Assembly (NCBI GenBank): GCA_028753945.1
Contig: JAPNXP010000016.1
Coordinates: 1,582,001 to 1,646,000, forward strand
Source: Hexactinellida sp. DTS-2022
Taxonomy: Eukaryota; Porifera; Hexactinellida
Direction of reading: 5' to 3'
Length of the DNA stretch: 64,000 nucleotides
Part shown: positions 52,901 through 62,000 of the stretch, piece after piece
Numbering within the stretch: position 1 is the first letter of the stretch
Layout: each line of letters begins with the position of its first letter
Position numbers and translations under genes: made by a program
Notes under the pieces: model-generated
Told to the model about the DNA's origin: nothing
The model's database searches: none
The model's input: only the letters and a program-made list of their open reading frames with translations

Positions 52901-53278
52901 CAGGCACAGCATAGTAGCTACGAACTCAGGCGTTATGTACAGGAGTTTGACAGACGGCTTCTGACTGAACATGTCTGACAGCACTGCGTCTCTGTCTCTC
53001 TTGCCTATGGTGGAGTTGATAGCGGCGGCTGCCACGCCCATGGAGTTACAGGCCCGCACCTGGTCCTCTATGAGCGCCAGCAGCGGAGACACGACCAGGA
53101 AGACTCCGTCGCAGCTGGCTGCCGGCAGCTGGTAGCAGAGGGACTTGCCGGAGCCAGTGGGCATAGACACGAACACGTCCCTCGCTCCCTGCAGCACCGA
53201 GCGCACCGCCTCCTCCTGCGTACTGGAGCGGAACTTGGAATGTCCGAGCTTCTGGAGACAGAGCTCGAGGCTATTCAT
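49928..53278 (-). CDS. RECQL5: RecQ-like DNA helicase 5
   Basis: RECQL5 is a nuclear 3'-5' helicase that restrains recombination and transcription-associated damage and binds RNA polymerase II. The 1,116-aa frame is uninterrupted. Motif I MPTGSGKS (about 39-46), DEAH in [16 protein letters not shown], TATAT, and [21 protein letters not shown] with [12 protein letters not shown] are all intact. A Zn-binding RQC-type cluster follows ([11 protein letters not shown]...CDKNCDFC). Residues about 1015-1100 match the SRI domain that contacts polymerase II ([13 protein letters not shown]...[16 protein letters not shown]). This combination is specific to RECQL5. Two things are odd: 23 tandem TQPIPVTKS repeats (about 795-1003), and a PCNA-type box QLPIMNFF at 743-750. 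The human protein has its PIP box in the SRI-proximal tail; the corresponding site here reads KRVIDGFF and lacks the Gln. Confidence 0.95.
   Translation of the reverse strand: [1116 protein letters not shown]
50272..50896 (-). repeat. coding minisatellite, 27 bp x 23, in RECQL5
   Basis: 23 in-frame units encode T(Q/E)PIPV(T/A/N)K(S/T). Variation is limited to a few positions, and the Q-to-E change appears in pairs (units 5-6 and 13-14), suggesting higher-order duplication. No unit breaks the frame. Confidence 0.95.
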
Positions 53279-53376
53279 TACATCCTATAGTACATGTGTT
53301 ATAACGTGTACGTATATTATCAAAATGTTCTATTCTATGGATTTCATTTATCGTTTGTTATTCGGATTATTTTACA

Positions 53377-53437
53377 CGAGCCCTTCGGTCTCGGTCGCTT
53401 CGCGACGGATAACTCAATCGCTACGCAGTCTCGTTTT
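53377..53437. repeat. short-hairpin array, solitary copy
   Basis: ACGAGCCCTTCGGTCTCGG, then GTCGCTTCGCGAC, then ATCGCTACGCAGTCTCG. It has the same hairpin modules as 28821-28908 and 41880-41952 but no satellite next to it. It lies about 100 bp upstream of the RECQL5 start codon. Confidence 0.75.
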
Positions 53438-53660
53438 TTTCAATAGACAAAAATAATGACACTTCTTACTCACAGTTTCTAAACAATTACGGTCACCAAC
53501 ATTGGATTTTGGTATCATTTGCTCAATTGTTGAAAATGTTATTTCCATTTTCGATAAGGAAATGAATCGTGATGATACCGTGACCTACGTAACGATGATA
53601 CATTACGCGAATTTACATTAAGGCTAAATCTAGAGCTGAAACTTTTGGGTCATCAGTACT

Positions 53661-54060
53661 TTACCAAGAGTTAATGCAAAAAATAACCCCGAATTCGTTG
53701 GAAAATAAGTCTTTAGATATAAAAAACGCTTTTTCATTCAGATTATCAGTGGCTGATTGAACAAATGAACTTAAGGTTTTTGAAGCACAAAAAGAACACA
53801 CTTCAGAAAGAAACTTATTCCAAGTTTTGGGCAATATGCCAATAGAGGAATTGCGAAAAGTATTAAAGCGCATGGACACATTATAACCATTTAGTTCTTC
53901 AGAACTCGAGGCACAAATGAATTTTGGGCTCAAATTTGGGTTGAAAATAAAGAAAGGGCGAACTGATCCCTGATAATGCTGTTGACTCATTAGCACACTG
54001 CAATATAGACATAATTTGGGATTAGTCATTGAATACTGGCACATTCAAAGAAATCCAACA
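53661..54060 (-). pseudogene. possible C-terminal remnant of a non-LTR reverse transcriptase
   Basis: A 127-codon minus frame contains FRNSSIGILPKTWNKFLSEV followed by a SSF segment. This resembles the yxxSFxPrtixxWNxLP tail that ends many LINE-type ORF2 proteins. No RT core is present. The match is weak. Confidence 0.3.
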
Positions 54061-54979
54061 CAATAAGGAAGTCCGCAATTTAAATGTATCCGAAATAGTA
54101 TTGTTAAGATTATTATATTTGCAAACCTCATATTGTGGGTTTGGTCTGGTGTTTTTCACAGAATAGGAGAAAAGTTCAATTGAAACAATGTTCATTATAA
54201 AGAATAAAATGTCAATGAAAGTAGTAATTTCAATAACAAATTAGAATTATCCCAAATTCAGTCGTTGAATATAGTATACTACGTATTAGGTTTCAGGGCA
54301 AGTAGGAATATCACAGCTTCCATAAAGGAGAAAATGTTGCATCTATCTCGGGCCTCGGAATACATTAGGTTTGCAGATTATTGAGAGAAATGATGTCTGC
54401 AATATTGCCTATTTTGGAATATAAAGCTATATTCAGTATATTGTGTCGCATGGGACAGAGAGATATGATTTTTACAATACACAAATATGCATTTTTCAGG
54501 GTTTTTACAAGAACTGCTTTTGAAACCATACTCATTAAGTTATACACAGCAAAATAAATATATTGGTCACTTAATGTTTCGGTCCATATTTTATCAAACC
54601 AAAGCGACGTGTGTAATTATCATTTTAATTAGCAAATCCTACTTAGGGAACTCAGGACTGACAAATCAATTGACATACAAGGATTTTTATGAATATTATA
54701 ACACCAACAAAACCGCGAAATAAATATAAACTTAAATTAAAAGCCGTTAGTTCTATTTATTCTGTTCATAACATTAGAAGTGGACTGAGATAATTATTAA
54801 TTAAATATTGCTGTGAACTGAAATAGAATTTGATAAAATTCAATTTCAGTTACAGTTTATGTGGGAGAAGAGTATAGTATAGTATTTCAATAACGTTTGG
54901 GAAAACGTACATTTCAGTTACAGTTAGGTATATAACAAACCGTTAAAACTATTTCAGTCTGAGTCAGTTAGAAGCATTA
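54061..54979. other. gene-free AT-rich stretch
   Basis: I see no coding, RNA or clear repeat signal. CATTTCAGTTACAGTT recurs at about 54840 and 54910. Confidence 0.5.
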
Positions 54980-54987
54980 GTGCAATC

Positions 54988-55773
54988 ATGGCCTACTTAA
55001 TATACGGCCGTGTATGTCACAGAAAAGGCCAAAAAAATAGAAGGCCAGTTTATAAATTTAATTCTAGGATAAAATATGCCTCCTATTGTTATTATTTGCA
55101 TTGTATATGGGGTAATCAACCATTGCGAGTCGAATGGAACCGCTTTTGAGAATCTCAGATTTGTGGTTAAGCTGTTTAGGCGCCATTTCATGGTGACGGT
55201 AACAATTTATGGTAAAATGAAAAAAAATTCAAATATCTTAAATTTCATTTTCTTCCTACTTTCTAATAATTTTATAATAGGAATACTAAATAGGGATATA
55301 TTTCATACCCCAAAGGTTACTAAATCACAAAATGGCGACATTCTAAAATTTTTAAAAAATTATAAAGCAACCACATGCTAAATTACAAGTGGTATCCGAG
55401 TTACAACTTACTATTTTCGTCCATAAAACGTATATAATTGCTGGTTTATACATATTCATACACATTATATATTCGGAAAATGTAAACTAAGTATATTAGC
55501 AAATTATCTTCATTTTCTCGTAGTTCTTTAGACTCGAATTGTATATTTTGTATATTTGTTGTGTCATCATTAAATGGCGCCTAAACAGCTTAACCACAAA
55601 TCTGATATTCTCAAAAGAGGTTCCATTGGACTCGCAATGGTTGATTACCCCATATACAACCCAAATAATAACAATAGGAGGCATAATTTATCCTAGAATT
55701 AAATTTATAAACTGGCCTTCTATTTTTTTGGCCTTCTCGGTGACATACACGGCCGTATATTAAGTAGGCCATG
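54988..55773. mobile_element. DNA transposon remnant with terminal inverted repeats of about 208 bp
   Basis: Arms 54988-55195 and 55565-55773 are near-perfect inverted repeats (ATGGCCTACTTAATATACGG outward; GGCGCCATTT inward). The element is flanked by perfect GTGCAATC (54980-54987, 55774-55781). The 370-bp interior is AT-rich and non-coding. The superfamily is not clear; 8-bp duplication with long TIRs could fit P-like, hAT-like or MULE-like elements. Confidence 0.88.
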
Positions 55774-55781
55774 GTGCAATC

Positions 55782-56033
55782 CTTAATGCTCCTCACAAAA
55801 GTCATTCTCTACTAAGAATATAAGTACTTCTGTTTGTATGCAATTAGGAGAATTAGAAACAAATATATAACATATGTTAGACCAAGCGTATAAAGATAGA
55901 GGAATTACAGCCACAAATTATAGAGATGTACAACACACCCAGTCTGGAGAATAAATTATGTCTGAATTTCCAATTATATAAGTAGTTATTATAACAATAC
56001 ACATAATATACGAGTATATAATAATAAGTAATA
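55782..56033. other. 3' flank of DYNC2H1
   Basis: AT-rich, non-coding; probably contains the 3' UTR and poly(A) site of the dynein gene. Confidence 0.5.
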
Positions 56034-59000
56034 TCAAGCGATGTAGATAGCAGCTCCTGCCTGTATCCACACATCTTTCTTGTCGTTGCAAGGCAGCTTA
56101 ATTTGTGTGATGAGGCAAGCTCTCCTATGAGACGAATAGAGTGGCAAATACACAGAGTGTTTATCTGGAATAAAGTCTGCTTTATTGCCAAGTTCCCATG
56201 TTATATAACATGGCGGGAGGGTATAATAACTAGGCGAATCAAACTTTGTTTGAGTGATCCGGTTCCCATCAAAGATGCAACCATCTATGCACAATCCTTC
56301 AATGTGTACTGAGTCGTTAGAACCCCTAGAACTTTGCCAACTGCAGGCGAATCTAAGATCATCAATAGAAAGCGAATTGGCACGGGATGTGTACTGCCGA
56401 AATGCGTTCAAGAATGAACCGACAGAAAATAGGTTGGACAGATTCAGTAACGAGCTGAAGAATGTTCCACGTTCCATTTTTTCAACCCAACTTTCTATCC
56501 CAAGTGTCTTGTTGACAACGGTCTTCATAAAAAGAGCGGGTTCAATCGGTCCATCGTCCCATTCATCCGCCCAAGAGGAGGGTACCGTGTTCCTCAACAA
56601 GGAATTCGAAATAGTTTTTACTTTTTCAGTTAAATGTGTTGTTCCATTCAGAACTTTCCTAATAGCAGTTAGATTATTGTGAATAGTCTGCACAAGTGAC
56701 AGAGCCCGGTTAAACTCGGAGTTCAAGAAGTCTCGGAGCGGAGATATATCTGATATCGATTCAGTGTCTATGAACTTTCGAGTGATTAGGTTAGTTGCTT
56801 GGTTGAGTTTCTTCCATAGAATGAACAGAGGCCCTAACTCGGCGTTCCATCTATCTGCGTCGAAATGATCAATATTCAGCTCAGCTATCATCAGCAGTTT
56901 CAACTGGGACAACACTCTGCTTCCCTTCAGGAGCTGCTTAGTGCGCTCTACATTGCTCTGCAGCCCCAGCATCGAAGGGACGTTATGAGTAGACAGGTTA
57001 GATATCACATCAATGTAGTCGTTACTCTTAACCGAGAGAGGAATTAACTTGAAAGGACCTACGGAATGAGTCACAGAGAAAATAGTATCGTTGTAGAAAG
57101 CTTTAATAAAAGATGTGAAGATTCTCATATCCATTTCGTTATCAATTTTTCCGCCGTAAATTGCACCTTCAAATATTCCATGGATAAAGTCCCACCATAA
57201 AATGTTCCCATTTTTATCTGGACCTTTCCACTGAAACAGTCTGTCTACCAAACTAGCTGCGGCCCTAAGGTCTGACTGTGAAAATTCGTAGAACTTGGAC
57301 CAACCTTGAGGGATAAAGTTACAACGCTCTTGAAGCACAACATGGAACCAAGTCAGAGTAAACAATAACTGAGATCGGATTGGGTTATTTCCCTGAGCGA
57401 TGTACTCTGGGGTCCAGTGCTCATAGCTCCGTAGGAAGTTATGTTTAACGCCGGGAGGAATCTCGTAAGATATTTTAAAACAAGAATTCAATAGGTTAGT
57501 ACAGAATAGCGGGTGTTGCTCAGAAGTTAAAATTAATCTAAACTTTTCGTGAGATTTTAAGCCCTGAAGAGATTTCTCTATATTCGGTAGCCATTTAATC
57601 GCCAGATGGAGATTCTTCAGACATAGCCAGGATCCGTTATTGGAGCATTCTCTCAGTGTGGTTAGAATAAAATCAGTTTCATCTTGTCCTATCGGAATTT
57701 CAAAGTAGTTTTCAATACCGATAGCTTTGCTGGCTAGATCGTGAAGCTCTTGGGAAGGATCTGCGCCTGGAGAGACCATGATGAGAATGGGAATGTTACA
57801 AGAAGATTCCAGAATCAATTTCTTTAGTTTTAGAGATTCAGAGAATAATTCTTTAAATCCGAGAGATTCCCTACAGAATGACTCGATTGCGGAGTTTAAC
57901 TGGTCAGGACGTAGAGCCTGTATCAAGAGTAATCTCTGAAAAGAAGTTAACCGCTTTAAAACATTTAAGGGAATTTCACGTTCGCATGAAGCACTACGAG
58001 CAAATGGAATCCAGATTTCTTCATTGTCGAGTTGAAGGGAAGAGAAGAGAGAAGGGAAACGCGTTTTAAGATTATTGATAGTGTTGGTGTAACTAGAGTC
58101 ACACCAGCTAGGAATAGCATCAGTCGACCTGCTAGGAGACAGCTGATTTGAGGCATCAGTGCTGTTAGCTGAATTAACTCCGCAGAAGAACTCCCATTCT
58201 CCAGGAGAAAATTGGTTCTCATATAATCCGTGTACAAAATGCAATGCAAAAGTTAGCAAATCTGATTTGAAGAGGGAGCAAGAAACGAAGTTGTACACTA
58301 TTGACTGTAGATTAGAAGTATAAATAAATACTTTAGCCTCAGAATCGTGTCCTTGTTGTTTAGATTCCAACGCGCGTTTGAATAACAACACAAACGATTC
58401 TAAACTGTAACGGTACATGTGGTTGATTTGTGACATATTCTTCAAAAGAAAATACATACGAGAACCTTTCTGTGCAAATGGTAAAAAGAAGTTACGCTCA
58501 ATATCAATATTATCTTGCAAATGTTTGCTCTCGTTTAATGCAATAGAAATATTCCCACATTTATCTTTCGCCTCGTTTAGTGACGTCAACAGAGTTGTAT
58601 TATCCAGCAAGTTCCCCTCGGAAGAGGCCAGGGCTTGCAATAGATTATCCTCCAAAGAATAAAGTTCAAGTTTTAACTTTTCTTCCTTGAATAACAAAGT
58701 ACTCTTCTGTACTTCAAGTTCGGGTTTTTCAGATTGAATAGTAATCGCTAACAACTGAGAAGTGAGCCCTGCATCTGTGAACGAGAAATTTATCATAGAC
58801 AGGAAAGGTAGAATCTCAACTGTAACTTTTGCGGTTGGATTCCTTGTGATTAAATACATCTTAAAGTCTTCATTAAAATCTACCTGTTTTTCCCCTATGT
58901 ATACAAAGTATCTTGATCCCTTATTGAATATTTCGCGTCTCACAAGAGGATATAAAATTGGTTCAATCTCATCAACGTCCTGAATAATCAATGTTTTCCC

Positions 59001-62000
59001 AAATCTCACACTTAATTCAAACACAGTAACAAAATTAGAATCTTGGATATTAACTACCTCCAATCTCTGATCAGAAAAGTGTTCTCTCAACCAGTTCGAA
59101 GCTCTTAGGCTGGGATCAATTATGAAAGGACAAAACTGTGAGTTTTGCAATATGATTGCGTTTCCAATAGATAGTTCATCTGAAGGTAATCCCTCATGCT
59201 TCCATTTCAAAAACTCTTTTTCATTAGCAAGGAAATTTTTGATCAAAAATTCGCCTTGGAATTGTACAGCAGCCTTCCACTCCTGTATTTTTGAATCTCT
59301 CTGCACTTCCTCACAGGTGCCTAGGAATGTAATATAGGCAGATGCAAGCAAGCACTGGGGCAACAAGATATCCTTTTTTGCTTCTAAAATTGTTTTTTGC
59401 TCTGTCCATCTAACCTGTTCGCCATCGAGTTTATTAACTAGATTTTCTGCCGATTGGATCGTTTCCTGCGTTGCTTCAACGTCCAGTTTCAACTTAGCAG
59501 CGTCCCCAGTTAGTTTCTCAAATCTTGATTTCATATTTGCTATATTTTTGCTAATATCTGACAGAGCCTTGTCCAGGTGTCTCAACCTAACATCAGAATT
59601 ATCAAGATTTCGAGTCAAGATATTTTGCTCTGTTTCCAAAGGAGTAATGGATTCTATAACTCGACAATACTTGAGGATAGACACCACCCAGCTAGCCAAT
59701 GGAGCGGCAGCAACACTGGCACGCTTAGCAACAGCTGGTTCGAATGACTTACTTCTGCTTTCTACAAACTCTTCCACGCCCTTGCGAGCGTCTTTTGAGA
59801 AATTTCTAACATCGAATTGACAGATCTCTTCCTTTATGCCTCTCTTGGAGAGAAATGTCTTAATATTATTCCAAGAAGTGTCATAGATGCCCATGAGTCG
59901 CAGAACCCCCTCTAGGATGTCCCTGATGACGTCAGGCGGGGCCCGTAGCGCCCTCATCTCCGCCAGAGATTCCGGCTTTATAGCAGAGACGGCGGATTTG
60001 CTCTGCTCAACTATTGGCATTACTTCTGACAGTTCTATTGCAATTGCACGCTTACGATCCTCCAGCTGATTTCTTTCCTCAAATTGCTTTCGAGTTAGAG
60101 TTTCCATTTCGAATTTCTGCTCAGAGGCTTGCTGCATACTCTTGGTGATCTGCTCGAGTGCTGAGTCAGCTTCGGTCTGCTTCTCAGAAAGAAGAGATTT
60201 CTGGTTAGCCGCGTGGACCTTAAGTTGTGCCACCTTTTGTGTCGCTTCATTTATTTTCAGCAGCCCACCGTCTAACCGCGTCTTCTGGTCTCTAGTCAGA
60301 ATGAACTGCTCTTTGAATAACATTGCAAATAATTTAAGAAACCCTAAGTAGGCTCTAGGAGTTGGGGATATTGGCGCTCCCGACAGAAATATATTAACGC
60401 ACCACTCGGCGAGTATTTCCTGAGAGATGGAGTCCTGGAGTTCAGAGCTCAGCGACTTGAAATAATGCCTGGGGAGCATTCGCAGCGTCTCGTCAGACCA
60501 ACTCTCCATAACAACAACGGAACAGCACGAGTAGAGAGCTGGGTTAGAGTCACAGAAGAGATTGAACTGAGGCGATGAAATATCAAGTATGAGAGCGATA
60601 TGGAGATTCCGCTTGACACGTTTGTAGAAGAAATACTCCAGTCTCCCGCTGTAGCCTGCGTCCGCTGCCTCGTCCCTGATGGAGGAGAGGAGAGGGTCTA
60701 GCTCCTCGCGCTTGAACAGGCCCGGGATCTCGCCGGAGCTGAGAATGCTGTTGAGCATCTCCAGGAACACAGGATCCAGGATTTGGTAATCATCTATTGA
60801 GAATATCAACTCTCTATCTTCAATGCCACATTTCAATAGAACAGACTTCAGGATTTGTTTGAACTGCTTGATTCCAAACCCCCTCCCAATTCTAGGAGAC
60901 ACTATCTCGATCTGATGATAGTACGCAACCAGTTTCAGTGTCAGGTGTCTCCCCACTCCGCCCCTGCCGCACAAGAGCAGAGACCCACTGGCCTTGCTAA
61001 GGACTCGGTTAATCTGAACAAAGTGCAACAGTACTTCAGGGAATATGTGGATCTCCAATAACTCTACTTCTCTCGTATAATTAGTTATCGTCTTCTGAAC
61101 TAATTCTTTGAGAGAAGATTCGTCAATTCGGACGAGAGGCTTAAATGTTTCCTCTCCAATGAGAACAGCTTTTGTGCTCGAGAGAGAAATATAATACAAA
61201 TGCTGTGAAGAGCGTAACAGGCTCACTAAATCAGTTTTCCAATTCTTAAACAAAATCTCATTCAGAATGCCGCGGAACCCTTCGCGGGCTTTCCCCCCAA
61301 TGAGTCTATCGCAGAACACGCGGTTAGCTTCGTACACCCACACCAGCAGAATATCCTCAATGCAAGGAGCAGCCTCTTGGAAGTTGAGATAGCGAATGAA
61401 CTGATAGGACCATTCAGTTAGCTGTCTGGGTGTAAATATAATGGAAGAAGATTGATCCAGGTTAAACATATGGCACGCCTTCTCGTACAGCTGAACCATG
61501 GATCCTGCCAGTGCATGGATCTGCGAGGTCGTTATCCAAGCAGAGCTCCTATGGGGACTGCTAGCCGATGAGTCCCTTACGCTAGGGCCTCTGAAGATAG
61601 GTGCTAGCAGTGTGCCGTACACCGTGAGCAGGTGCTTAGGGTCTGGACTAGGGATGTAGCAGATCCGCAGAACAGAGGTGAGTCGCGTTGTTACAGAGTA
61701 GCGACCTAGTGTCAGAGCAGGGCTCAGCGTAGCTACTATCTGCGTGTTCTCAAGAGAAACCCATTCTAATGTAGAGTCATAGAAGCCGTTGTAAGTTACG
61801 ATCTGTTGGAGAAAAGATATCAACTGAACAGTTCCCCACTTGTCAGGCTTTGGAAAGTTCAAACCCTTTATGAATAGAATAATTCTATCGCAATCTTTCG
61901 GCCGTAAAACCTTGCCTTGATTCGTATTAAAAGAAATACAAATTTCGAACAACTTACTCCTGATATCATTCGGTGTGGTTTGAGAGTTACAGTATATTTT

